Source: an uncultured bacterium (GTDB lineage: Bacteria; Patescibacteriota; Microgenomatia; UBA1400; PJMF01). Taken from it: a stretch of DNA of 8,767 bases. The translations under genes were made by a program, and so were the position numbers. The notes under the pieces were generated by a model, which did no database searches, had not been told where the DNA came from, and saw only the letters and a list, made by a program, of their open reading frames with translations. The DNA lies in the NCBI GenBank assembly GCA_903959355.1, contig CAJBWJ010000063.1:1-8767 (forward strand), written 5' to 3'. Shown one piece after another: positions 1 through 6,167 of the stretch (its first letter is position 1; each line of letters opens with the position of its first letter).

Positions 1-741
1 CTGAAAGGAATAGGCTTTGCCATGCCCGGCCCGTTTGATTATACCAACGGAATTGCCTTGTTCAAAGGGAATAACAAAAAATACGAATCCATTTACGGGC
101 TCAATGTTCCGGATGCACTTCGTGAAAAGATGAATCTTCCGTCCGGTTTTCCGATCCGTTTCATCAACGATGCCACCGCTTTTGCCATTGGCGAGGATTG
201 GATCGGGAAAGCCTGCGGAACAAGCAATTCGCTGTCCATCACCCTTGGCACCGGGTTTGGATCCGCCTTTCTGAGCAATCGTATGCCGGTTACCAGTGGC
301 GAAAATGTTCCTGAAACCGGTGCTGTATGGCACCTTCCTTTCGAAAACGGGAATGCCGACGACTACTTTTCCACCCGCGGCTTGTTAAACCGCTACAAGA
401 TAGTGACGGGGAAACAACTTTCAGGAGTAAAGGAATTGGCTCAACTGGCTCCAAATGATGAAATTGCAAATAAGCTCTTTATCGATTTCGGCTATAAAAT
501 GGGCGTTTTCCTGAAACCCTGGCTTGAAAAATCAAAAACCGAAGTTTTGGTCATCGGAGGAAATATCTCACATGCATTCGGCCTTTTCGGGAAACATCTT
601 CAGGATTATTTATCCGGAAACGGCGTTGAAGTTCGTATCGAAATTTCGGAACTGAAAGAAACAGCTGCCATGATCGGCAGTTCAATTTTAGCCGACGACA
701 TCTATTACGAGCAGCTCAAGCCACTATTAGCAACCATGTAA
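1..741 (+). CDS. ROK family sugar kinase, 5'-truncated
   Basis: The reading frame is open from base 1, so the N-terminus, including the first phosphate-binding loop, lies outside the window. 246 codons remain. Seen, numbering from the first codon: MPGPFDY at 8-14 (the ROK 'PGP' turn), INDATAFA at 55-62 with the presumed catalytic Asp57, and the glycine-rich LGTGFGSA at 82-89 of the ATP/sugar-binding core. The family phosphorylates hexoses (glucose, fructose, mannose, N-acetylmannosamine) in the cytoplasm with ATP. The usual zinc motif CxCGxxGC is absent: after His111 the chain runs on to DDYFSTRGL with no cysteines. With a transporter 21 bases downstream and GH92 after that, mannose is the likely substrate, but that rests on context only. 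No SD is visible for the next gene, which fits Bacteroidetes. Family assignment is firm; substrate is not. Confidence 0.9.
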   Translation: MKGIGFAMPGPFDYTNGIALFKGNNKKYESIYGLNVPDALREKMNLPSGFPIRFINDATAFAIGEDWIGKACGTSNSLSITLGTGFGSAFLSNRMPVTSGENVPETGAVWHLPFENGNADDYFSTRGLLNRYKIVTGKQLSGVKELAQLAPNDEIANKLFIDFGYKMGVFLKPWLEKSKTEVLVIGGNISHAFGLFGKHLQDYLSGNGVEVRIEISELKETAAMIGSSILADDIYYEQLKPLLATM

Positions 742-762
742 AACCTATCTAAAACCATAGTC

Positions 763-1923
763 ATGTCAAAATCAAGCATTTCAATGAAATTTGTCACCCC
801 TGTACTCATGTCGTTCTTTGTCATGAGCTTTTGCGACCTGGTAGGTATTGGGGTCGATCGTATAAAAATAGATTTCACACTGAGCAATACCCTGGCTCAG
901 CTCATTCCCTCGGCTGTCTTTCTATGGTTTTTTGTCTTGTCGGTGCCGGTTGGCATCCTTCAGGATCGCATTGGCAAACGCACCGTACTGAATATCGGGA
1001 TGCTCATTACCGCTATGGGGCTTTTCTTTCCTTATTTCTTTTACTCTTTCGAAATGGCCTTATTCGGTTTCGCTATGCTTGGCATTGGAAATACCATTGT
1101 GCAGGTTTCGGCCAATCCGTTGCTGGTTGATGTGGTGCCGGCGAACCGCAGGTCGAGTTTCCTGAGTTTTTCCCAGTTTGTAAAAGCCATAGGCTCCATG
1201 ATAGCAGCCCCCCTGGCAGGCTGGCTGGCGCTTAAATTCGGCGACTGGAAGCTGCTGTTCCTTGTTTTCGGCGTTGTTTCGTTGCTTTCGGTTATCTGGC
1301 TGTATTTTACAAATATTGAAGAATCAAAAAACACCGAAAAACGTGCAACATTTGCGTCTTCATTCAAATTGCTGGGCATAGGCTATATCAGTATGATGGT
1401 GCTCGGAATATTCCTTGTTGTAGGAATCGACGTAGGTGTAAATGCTTTCTCAGGACAATTTCTGCTCGCCAAATTCAACTCGGCACAAACCTTAGCCGAA
1501 TCCGGACGAAGTGTTTATTTCTTCGGGAAAATGCTTGGAACATTTGGTGGTGCTATCCTGCTTGCCAAACTTTCAACCCGAAAATTCTTCCTTTGGTCAA
1601 CCATCCTTGGCCTGGCTTCGATTCTGGCTTTGATCTTTGCGCCTGGCGATACGATTGCTATCGTCGTGATTTTTGTGATTGGACTGGGAGTGGCAAATAT
1701 TTTCCCGATAATATATTCGCTCACCGTTGAGAAATACCCGCTTCGTACCAACGAAATTTCCGGATTGATGATTATGGCCGTTTGCGGTGGTGCCGTAATT
1801 CCGCTGCTCATGGGCTGGATCAGCGATTTGAACGGAAATGTTACAGCCGCGATGATGGTATTGGTAGCAGCCATCTCGTACCTCTTGTTTGTATCCCTGT
1901 TTTCGGCAAAATCTAAAGCATAA
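763..1923 (+). CDS. MFS sugar transporter (FHS/fucose permease-like)
   Basis: A 386-residue, strongly hydrophobic protein with about 12 membrane segments. The loop between segments 2 and 3 carries GILQDRIGKR at 64-73, a good match to MFS motif A (GxxxDRxGRR). The N-terminal half contains the GNTIVQVSANPLL stretch typical of the fucose/glucose/galactose:H+ symporter branch common in Bacteroidetes polysaccharide loci. It should import a monosaccharide through the inner membrane by proton symport. It starts 21 bases after the kinase stop without an SD, and its stop is 3 bases before the GH92 start, so the three genes look like one operon: GH92 releases mannose outside the cytoplasm, this protein imports it, and the ROK kinase traps it. 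The exact sugar is inferred from the neighbours. Confidence 0.88.
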   Translation: MSKSSISMKFVTPVLMSFFVMSFCDLVGIGVDRIKIDFTLSNTLAQLIPSAVFLWFFVLSVPVGILQDRIGKRTVLNIGMLITAMGLFFPYFFYSFEMALFGFAMLGIGNTIVQVSANPLLVDVVPANRRSSFLSFSQFVKAIGSMIAAPLAGWLALKFGDWKLLFLVFGVVSLLSVIWLYFTNIEESKNTEKRATFASSFKLLGIGYISMMVLGIFLVVGIDVGVNAFSGQFLLAKFNSAQTLAESGRSVYFFGKMLGTFGGAILLAKLSTRKFFLWSTILGLASILALIFAPGDTIAIVVIFVIGLGVANIFPIIYSLTVEKYPLRTNEISGLMIMAVCGGAVIPLLMGWISDLNGNVTAAMMVLVAAISYLLFVSLFSAKSKA

Positions 1924-1926
1924 ACT

Positions 1927-2697
1927 ATGCGTACACTTAGCCAATTCCTGTTAATTTTTAGCCTGATCATAATCCTTTTTTCCTGTTCCGAAAAGATAGT
2001 AAGTTTCAATGCATCGAAATATGTCGATCCGCAGATTGGCTCTGTGCATGGTCGCTGGTTTTTCTACACCCCGGCCGCAGTCCCTTTTGGCATGGCCAAA
2101 CTTGCGCCACACACCAATGCGTATGGAAGCCAGGGTAGTTGGGGGCCTTGTGGTTATGACAACCGTCATTCCTCGATTGAAGGATTTGGACATTTCCACG
2201 AATTTCAGGTGGGTGGGCTGGTGTTTATGCCAACCGTTGGCAAATTGCAAACCATTCCGGGAACACTTGAGAATCCGGATGGTGGTTATCGTTCACGTTT
2301 CGACAAAGAATCAGAGCACGCCGAACCCGGATATTATTCAGTTTTCCTGAAAGATTACGGAATCAAAGCCGAAATTACAGCCACTGAATGTGTGGGCTTT
2401 CACCGCTATACGTTTCCTGAAACCAAACAGGCTCATCTTCTGATTGATATTGGTCACCGACAGGGAGAAAGCAGCGGGGTTACCGATGCCTTTGCCAAAG
2501 TAGTGAACGGCAACGAGGTGGAAGGTTACATCGAAACGTATCCGGAATATGCCAAATTCTGCGATCCGGATAAAAAGGTAAAAATGTATTTCGTGGCAAA
2601 ACTCAGTAAACAACCACTGGGAACCGGTGCTTTTGTCGATACCATACAAACCAGCGGTGTTACCGAAACCAAAAGATGTTCAAAACAATATTATTAA
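1927..2697 (+). CDS. GH92 alpha-mannosidase lipoprotein, truncated by a junction
   Basis: N-terminal third of a glycoside hydrolase family 92 enzyme (Ca2+-dependent, inverting exo-alpha-mannosidase; members are usually over 700 residues). Residues 1-20 are a lipoprotein signal with a lipobox ending LFSC, lipidation at Cys20, so it is anchored in the cell envelope. YVDPQIG at 32-38, VPFGMAKLAP at 52-61 and the His-rich SIEGFGHFHEF at 83-93 are typical of the GH92 N-terminal beta-sandwich. Family-like sequence continues to about residue 249 (VTETK, near base 2673). The last codons to the TAA at 2695 read through foreign DNA in the wrong frame. The catalytic (alpha/alpha)6 domain is missing, so the product as written cannot be active. 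It starts 3 bases after the transporter stop. The loss is best explained by the join near 2672 rather than by a natural pseudogene. Confidence 0.88.
   Translation: MRTLSQFLLIFSLIIILFSCSEKIVSFNASKYVDPQIGSVHGRWFFYTPAAVPFGMAKLAPHTNAYGSQGSWGPCGYDNRHSSIEGFGHFHEFQVGGLVFMPTVGKLQTIPGTLENPDGGYRSRFDKESEHAEPGYYSVFLKDYGIKAEITATECVGFHRYTFPETKQAHLLIDIGHRQGESSGVTDAFAKVVNGNEVEGYIETYPEYAKFCDPDKKVKMYFVAKLSKQPLGTGAFVDTIQTSGVTETKRCSKQYY
2669..2680. other. Junction between two unlike genomes
   Basis: Up to about 2673 the frame starting at 1927 encodes GH92. From 2672 the next frame encodes an unrelated protein without a start of its own. At the same point the DNA changes from GC-balanced with many C/G-ending codons to AT-rich with T/A-ending codons, and stays so to the end. 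Both genes are cut, GH92 at its 3' side and its neighbour at its 5' side. The shared AAAAG around 2671-2675 prevents placement to the base. No insertion sequence, tRNA or direct repeat marks an integration site. An assembly chimera is favoured. Confidence 0.85.
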
Positions 2698-3028
2698 AGG
2701 TGCTACTGATTACAAGATGATTGATATGCAAGGAGTAGATCAATCTGTTGGTGAAGTACGTTATCAAATCAAAGATGATAAATTGAGTTTCACTGTGACT
2801 GCAAATTTACCACAATCAAAAGAAGAATATGCTGTTTGGTTAGCTGATGTTAATGGCGATGCCAAAAGACGTGTTTTTAATTTAGTTTTCTCTAAAGCTG
2901 GCTATGTTGGCAGTGCTGCAGTGTCAGCAAATGTTCTTCCTGTAAAAGTTGTAGTAGCCAAAGCTTCTGATTTAATGCTGCAAGATGCTCTTTTACAAGT
3001 TGAATTAGCTGCACCAGAGGTAAAATAA
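2672..3028 (+). CDS. C-terminal fragment of an unrecognised beta-rich protein
   Basis: 118 codons are open from the junction to a TAA; the true start is missing. An ATG at 2627 in this frame lies in the GH92 DNA and is not its start. The fragment alternates hydrophobic and polar residues, as in a beta-sandwich: KLSFTVTANLP, then EEYAVWLADVNGD, VFNLVFSKAGY, VKVVVAKASDL and LLQVELAAP near the end. The order 'LP-x-YxxWL...VxVVVxxA' loosely recalls the extracytoplasmic domain of RskA-type anti-sigma factors, which would normally follow a membrane segment, here lost. That resemblance is weak and is offered only as a search lead. Codon use matches the AT-rich genes downstream. It could equally be any secreted beta-sandwich domain. 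Confidence 0.6.
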   Translation, partial: KDVQNNIIKGATDYKMIDMQGVDQSVGEVRYQIKDDKLSFTVTANLPQSKEEYAVWLADVNGDAKRRVFNLVFSKAGYVGSAAVSANVLPVKVVVAKASDLMLQDALLQVELAAPEVK

Positions 3029-3083
3029 TTACTTGTTTTGATACTTTTAGATGCACTTTGACATAAAAAAACTGAAATTGCTT

Positions 3084-3101
3084 CTTGATTAGCTAGTCAA
3101 G
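3084..3101. repeat. 18-bp near-perfect palindrome
   Basis: CTTGATTAGCTAGTCAAG reads as its own reverse complement except for one symmetric T/G pair, which would be a wobble in RNA. It lies 65 bases upstream of the 67-residue gene, in the gap that must hold that gene's promoter, and contains TTGATT, a possible -35 box at 3085-3090. It could be an operator for a dimeric regulator. As RNA it would have little room for a loop, and no T-run follows, so it is not a terminator. No -10 box at proper spacing is convincing. Confidence 0.45.
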
Positions 3102-3131
3102 TATGTTAATCTTAATTAGTAATAAAAATTA

Positions 3132-3153
3132 TTCTCTGTGAATCCATAGAGAA
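3132..3153 (+). promoter_or_regulatory. Leader hairpin just upstream of the SD
   Basis: TTCTCTGTG (3132-3140) pairs with CATAGAGAA (3145-3153): nine pairs including one G-T wobble, around the loop AATC. It ends directly before the SD of the small gene at 3167. A hairpin here leaves the SD exposed and could protect the 5' end of a short mRNA or keep the ribosome site open. Transcript start and function are inferred. Confidence 0.5.
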
Positions 3154-3160
3154 AGAAGGG
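3154..3160 (+). promoter_or_regulatory. SD for the 67-residue gene
   Basis: AGAAGGG, six bases before the ATG at 3167. It is one of the few clear SDs in the window and supports this start codon. Confidence 0.65.
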
Positions 3161-3166
3161 TAAAGT

Positions 3167-3370
3167 ATGGCAACCGCCTATAGTTACACAAACTCAAAAG
3201 GTCAGACCTATTACCTTCACACCAGAGACGTCACCCTGAAGAATGGTAGAGTTCAAACTATCTACTTTTTCGCCAGAGATGTCCGTGAGGGCTCTTTAAG
3301 CGCAGTTCCAGCTGCCTACCAGGTAGTTGAAACCAGCAGAACTGGTATGCCAGTTTTGAAGAAGAAATAA
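3167..3370 (+). CDS. Small basic protein of 67 residues, function unknown
   Basis: No known function recognised. The protein is rich in Tyr, Thr, Arg and Lys and ends in LKKK. It reads as a compact domain: SYTNSKGQTYYLHTRDV (beta hairpin-like), RVQTIYFFARDV, then AAYQVVETSRTGMPVLKKK. The look is that of short 'hypothetical' proteins seen repeatedly in CPR genomes, but that is from memory and unchecked. Reality of the gene is well supported: a good SD at six bases, a structured leader, a strong terminator right after the stop, and codon use different from its neighbours, with many C-ending codons (ACC, GCC, TAC, CAC, GAC, GTC, TTC). Such bias usually marks high expression. It appears to be transcribed alone. 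The basic tail would suit nucleic-acid or ribosome binding, which is speculation. Confidence 0.8.
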   Translation: MATAYSYTNSKGQTYYLHTRDVTLKNGRVQTIYFFARDVREGSLSAVPAAYQVVETSRTGMPVLKKK

Positions 3371-3400
3371 TAAGCTTCTTCACTTTATTGTGAAAAAATA

Positions 3401-3426
3401 AGCCCCGCTTTCGAGCGGGGCTTTTT
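3401..3426 (+). terminator. Rho-independent terminator with UUCG loop
   Basis: AGCCCCGCT (3401-3409) and AGCGGGGCT (3414-3422) form a perfect 9-bp stem closed by the very stable TTCG tetraloop, followed by a T-run (3423-3426, then ATT). It starts 30 bases after the stop of the 67-residue gene and is an isolated GC-rich patch in AT-rich DNA. It should end that transcript and separate it from rpiB. Confidence 0.93.
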
Positions 3427-3437
3427 ATTGTTGCTAA

Positions 3438-3446
3438 TGTTATATT
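3438..3446 (+). promoter_or_regulatory. Extended -10 promoter of rpiB, leaderless start
   Basis: TG-T-TATATT matches the extended -10 form TGnTATAAT at all but one base. Counting about seven bases past the hexamer puts the transcription start on the A of the ATG at 3453. There is no SD. The terminator sits where a -35 box would be, and no -35 match is seen, as extended -10 promoters tolerate. Confidence 0.6.
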
Positions 3447-3452
3447 ATATTT

Positions 3453-3905
3453 ATGAAAATTTACCTTGGTGCTGATCACGGTGGCTTTAAACTAAAAGAA
3501 GAATTTAAACAATATCTTCTGATAAATCATGCCGATTTAGAGATAGAAGACTGTGGTGCTTTGGTCTTAGAACCGACTGATGATTATTCGCCAATTGCTT
3601 TAGTTGTGGCAGAAAAAGTTGCCAAAACCCAAGAATTGGGTATTCTGCTCTGTCGTTCTGGTTCTGGTATGGTCATTGCAGCCAATAAGGTTAAAGGGAT
3701 TAGAGCGGCTGAACTTTACAATGATAGAATTGCTGCTCACGCTAAAAGTCATAATCATGCCAATGTTATTGCTTTTAGTGGAGATTATTTAGCTTTATCA
3801 GAAATGATTGAATTTTTTGAAATTTTTTTACGAACTCCGATTGACGACAATGAAAGACATATTAGAAGAATTGCACAAATTACTAATTATGAGGAAAAAA
3901 TATGA
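3453..3905 (+). CDS. rpiB: Ribose-5-phosphate isomerase B
   Basis: 150 residues, the usual length of the RpiB/LacAB family, which interconverts ribose 5-phosphate and ribulose 5-phosphate in the cytoplasm. Seen: LGADHGGFKLKE at 5-16, with the active-site Asp8-His9; GILLCRSGSGMVIAANKVKGIRAA at 63-86, with Cys67 at the place of the catalytic cysteine; and SHNHANVIAFSG at 99-110. The anion-hole loop reads RSGSG where the family usually has GTGIG or GTGxG, a modest divergence. The C-terminus DNERHIRRIAQI keeps the usual His/Arg phosphate-binding pattern. The gene appears leaderless. Its TGA overlaps the ATG of the next gene by four bases, implying translational coupling. Confidence 0.9.
   Translation: MKIYLGADHGGFKLKEEFKQYLLINHADLEIEDCGALVLEPTDDYSPIALVVAEKVAKTQELGILLCRSGSGMVIAANKVKGIRAAELYNDRIAAHAKSHNHANVIAFSGDYLALSEMIEFFEIFLRTPIDDNERHIRRIAQITNYEEKI
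3891..3896 (+). promoter_or_regulatory. SD of the epimerase-like gene
   Basis: GAGGAA lies five bases before the ATG at 3902, inside the end of rpiB. With the ATGA stop/start overlap it fixes the start. Confidence 0.7.
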
Positions 3906-4567
3906 ATTTAGATGTTAGTGCCAATGTTTTAACTGGCAGTCTTGATTTGGCTAAGAAACAAATTGAATTAGCCAAAGATAATAATCTTGAAGCTATACAA
4001 ATCGATATTGCTGATGGCATTTTTGTTGATGTCCATACTTTCACTCCTCAGGATTTAGTTGATATTGATTTTGGTGATTTGCAAATTGATTTTCATTTAA
4101 TGACCGAAGAGCCAATGGATTATGTCTGGGAAATGGAAGAGCATTGTCGCCATTTGCCAATTAGAGCCGTTTTTGGGCAAATTGAAAAAATGTCTTATCA
4201 AGGAGCTTTTTTGGAAGAAGTTAAGAAACAAGATTGGAAAGCTGGTTTGGCATTAGATCTTTATACTCCTATTGAATCAATTGAAGAGGACAGCTGGGAT
4301 TGGATGGATGCAATTTTATTATTAGGTGTAGAAGCAGGTGCTTCTGGTCAAGTTCAAAATACTTTTCTTTTTGAAAAGATTAAATTTGCTAGAGAAAAGA
4401 TACTTAAGGGTGAGCCGATGCGCATTTTTGTTGATGGCGGAGTGAATAAAGACAATATCGCTAAATTACAAAAGAGTGGCATTGATGGCGTGACCGTCAA
4501 TACTGCTTTTAATAAAGCCGAAAATTATAAAAAAGCTGTAGAGGAATTTCTGTCCCATGTCGAATAA
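3902..4567 (+). CDS. Ribulose-phosphate 3-epimerase-like protein
   Basis: 221 residues with the TIM-barrel pattern of ribulose-phosphate 3-epimerase, which converts ribulose 5-phosphate to xylulose 5-phosphate using a divalent metal. Seen: IQIDIADGIFVD at 32-43 (family: hHvDvMDGxFVP), IDFHLMTEEP at 62-71 (DvHLMxxxP), GLALDLYTPIE (GlalnPxTP), and IFVDGGVNKDNI from 175 (vDGGI). Metal ligands Asp35, His65 and Asp178 are present, but the first histidine is Gln33 and the active-site Met is Ala37. The usual N-terminal PSIL reads ANVL. The PGFxGQ loop is degenerate (AGASGQ). It may therefore be a divergent epimerase or a barrel with another sugar-phosphate substrate. Its place between rpiB and LOG supports a pentose phosphate role. 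It overlaps the next gene by 11 bases. Confidence 0.78.
   Translation: MNLDVSANVLTGSLDLAKKQIELAKDNNLEAIQIDIADGIFVDVHTFTPQDLVDIDFGDLQIDFHLMTEEPMDYVWEMEEHCRHLPIRAVFGQIEKMSYQGAFLEEVKKQDWKAGLALDLYTPIESIEEDSWDWMDAILLLGVEAGASGQVQNTFLFEKIKFAREKILKGEPMRIFVDGGVNKDNIAKLQKSGIDGVTVNTAFNKAENYKKAVEEFLSHVE
4541..4546 (+). promoter_or_regulatory. SD of the LOG-family gene
   Basis: GAGGAA lies ten bases before the ATG at 4557, within the end of the epimerase-like gene. It supports starting the LOG protein at 4557, overlapping the upstream stop. Confidence 0.55.
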
Positions 4568-5177
4568 AAAAGTCATTGTTCCAAGAGCAAATCATCTTTG
4601 CAAAATCAATAATATTGCTTTTTATGGCAGTGCTGATCTTGATGAAACTGATCCAGCTTACGATGAAGCTTATCAAGCTGCTAAATATGTAGCCAAAAAA
4701 GGCAAAAGAGTTATTGATGGCGGCGGTCCCGGTATTATGAGAGCAGCTACCAATGGTGCTGAAGCAGCCGGTGGCAAAACTTTAGTTGTAACTTTTTATC
4801 CACAAGACTTACCAGAATTTGAAGGAAGAGATGAGCTAAATATAGCTGATAAAGAAATTAAAACAGCTAATTACATCGAACGTATGTTTGGCTTGATGGA
4901 CAATGCCGATCTTTTTGTTTGTTTCAAAGGTGGTACTGGCACTTTAAGTGAATGGGCGACTGCCTGGCTATTGGCTCATCTGTACTATGGTAATCACAAA
5001 CCTTTAATTCTTTATGGCAAATTTTGGCATGAATTTATGGATGTGGTGCATAAAAATTTCATGATTAGTTATAAAGAAGCTCAAGTTTATCGTATTGTTG
5101 AAAACCTAGAAGAATTTAAAGTTGCACTTAGAATTTTTGAAGAAGAAATGTCTGCTCGCCGCTTGAAATTAACTTAA
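4557..5177 (+). CDS. LOG-family nucleoside 5'-monophosphate phosphoribohydrolase
   Basis: 206 residues of the LOG/TIGR00730 Rossmann family, often mislabelled 'lysine decarboxylase'. Members cleave nucleoside 5'-monophosphates (AMP or cytokinin nucleotides) to base plus ribose 5-phosphate. Seen: VIDGGGPGIMRAATNGA at 52-68 (the GGGxxGxM phosphate loop), ERMFGLMDNAD at 108-118 with the conserved Arg109, and KGGTGTLSE at 124-132, matching PGGxGTxxE with Lys replacing Pro; Glu132 is the catalytic acid. The two active-site residues are therefore present. It overlaps the epimerase-like gene by 11 bases and precedes PfkB by 17. Producing ribose 5-phosphate next to RpiB makes metabolic sense. Whether it makes a cytokinin-like base or salvages AMP cannot be told. 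Confidence 0.87.
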   Translation: MSNKKVIVPRANHLCKINNIAFYGSADLDETDPAYDEAYQAAKYVAKKGKRVIDGGGPGIMRAATNGAEAAGGKTLVVTFYPQDLPEFEGRDELNIADKEIKTANYIERMFGLMDNADLFVCFKGGTGTLSEWATAWLLAHLYYGNHKPLILYGKFWHEFMDVVHKNFMISYKEAQVYRIVENLEEFKVALRIFEEEMSARRLKLT

Positions 5178-5192
5178 CTTTCACGCTAAGAT
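5163..5192 (+). promoter_or_regulatory. Candidate internal promoter before the PfkB gene
   Basis: TTGAAA (5163-5168) is separated by 18 bases from TAAGAT (5187-5192), five and four matches to the -35 and -10 consensus. The predicted transcription start near 5199 lies after the ATG at 5195, so transcripts from here would have to use the ATG at 5213. Weak alone in AT-rich DNA. Confidence 0.35.
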
Positions 5193-5194
5193 AG

Positions 5195-6148
5195 ATGAGA
5201 AAGTCTGCCCATATGTACGATGTTATTTCTATCGGTTCTTCTTTGCTTGATATCTTCATCAAGTCTGATGATTTGGAAGCTGATCGTGATGGTGAGCGTC
5301 AAATTTTGACCTATGGAGATAAGCTTGAATTATCAGATTTTCACATAGTTACTGGTGGTGGAGCAAGTAATACTTCGGTGGCCTTTGCTCGTTTGGGATT
5401 TAATGTAGCTGTAATTTCTGAAACTGGTCGTGATGAATTTGCTAGTTTGATTAATGCTGATTTTCAAAAAGAAGGTGTAGTTACAAATTTGTTGATTCAA
5501 GAAAAATTAGAAAAAACCGGTGGCTCAGTCATCTTAGTGGCAAGAGATTCAGAAAGAGTGATTATGGTCCATAGAGGTGCGGCTTCAATGCTTGATCCTT
5601 TTGACATTCCTGCTTTTTGGCTTTCACAAAGCAGATGGATACATCTTTCCAGCATTGGCGGTCGCAAAGAAACTTTGGCCAAAATTTTTAAAGTGGTTAA
5701 CAGTAATCAAGAGACAAAATTATCTTGGAACCCTGGTAAAAAAGAATTGGACTTATTGATGAATGATGATTTTGCTATCGAGAAAATTCCTTGCGAAGTG
5801 TTTTTTGTTAATCAAGAAGAATGGGCTTTTATAGAACCACTCCATGAAGAAATATTGCTTAATTTTCCTCAGGTAGTAATTACTAAAGGAAAAAATGGTG
5901 GTGAAATTCACCTTTTTGGTAAAAAGAAATTTGAATATGTTGGTGAAGCTACCGAATTAATCGATAGTACTGGTGCTGGCGATGCCTTTGCAGCTGCCTA
6001 TGTATCGGCCCTTTTAAATAATTATGAAGTGCCAATAGCTATCGCTTGGGGAGTTAAAAATGCTGGTAATGTGGTGGCTTATTTTGGCGCTAAATTAGGC
6101 TTACTTCGTAAAGCTCAAATCTTAGAGTTAACAAAGGGTCAAAATTAG
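5195..6148 (+). CDS. PfkB/ribokinase-family carbohydrate kinase
   Basis: 317 residues, usual length for PfkB kinases, which phosphorylate ribose, nucleosides, fructose derivatives and similar substrates with ATP. Seen: VISIGSSLLDIF near the start (family: GxxxxD), VTGGGASNTSVAFARLG at 52-68 (PfkB signature 1, GGxxxN), and DSTGAGDAFAAAYVSAL at 257-273 (signature 2, DTxGAGD, with Asp263 as catalytic base). NPG in the middle of the chain fits the usual PfkB core. The substrate cannot be read from sequence; ribokinase, adenosine kinase-like or sugar kinase roles are all possible, and the neighbours favour ribose or a nucleoside. The second Met at 5213 gives MYDVISIGS, closer to usual family starts, and is a plausible true start. 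Confidence 0.88.
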   Translation: MRKSAHMYDVISIGSSLLDIFIKSDDLEADRDGERQILTYGDKLELSDFHIVTGGGASNTSVAFARLGFNVAVISETGRDEFASLINADFQKEGVVTNLLIQEKLEKTGGSVILVARDSERVIMVHRGAASMLDPFDIPAFWLSQSRWIHLSSIGGRKETLAKIFKVVNSNQETKLSWNPGKKELDLLMNDDFAIEKIPCEVFFVNQEEWAFIEPLHEEILLNFPQVVITKGKNGGEIHLFGKKKFEYVGEATELIDSTGAGDAFAAAYVSALLNNYEVPIAIAWGVKNAGNVVAYFGAKLGLLRKAQILELTKGQN

Positions 6149-6167
6149 TGTTTAATAGATTAGCGAT

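Noticed and set aside
1597..2009. Long open frames on the minus strand across the transporter and GH92 start
   Set aside because: They lie opposite well-supported genes and their translations show no domain-like pattern.
2627..2671. ATG at 2627 as the start of the beta-rich protein ending at 3028
   Set aside because: Bases 2627-2671 are GH92 coding sequence in another frame; the start arises only from the join.
1927..2697. GH92 as a natural frameshift pseudogene
   Set aside because: No GH92-like sequence resumes in any frame after the break; the downstream DNA is unrelated and differs in composition.
3058..3063. Perfect -35 box TTGACA
   Set aside because: No -10-like hexamer occurs 15-19 bases downstream, so it is probably chance.
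3903..3905. UGA recoded as glycine, as in some CPR lineages
   Set aside because: TGA ends rpiB at the family's usual length with an ATGA overlap to the next gene, and no conserved glycine position is encoded by TGA.
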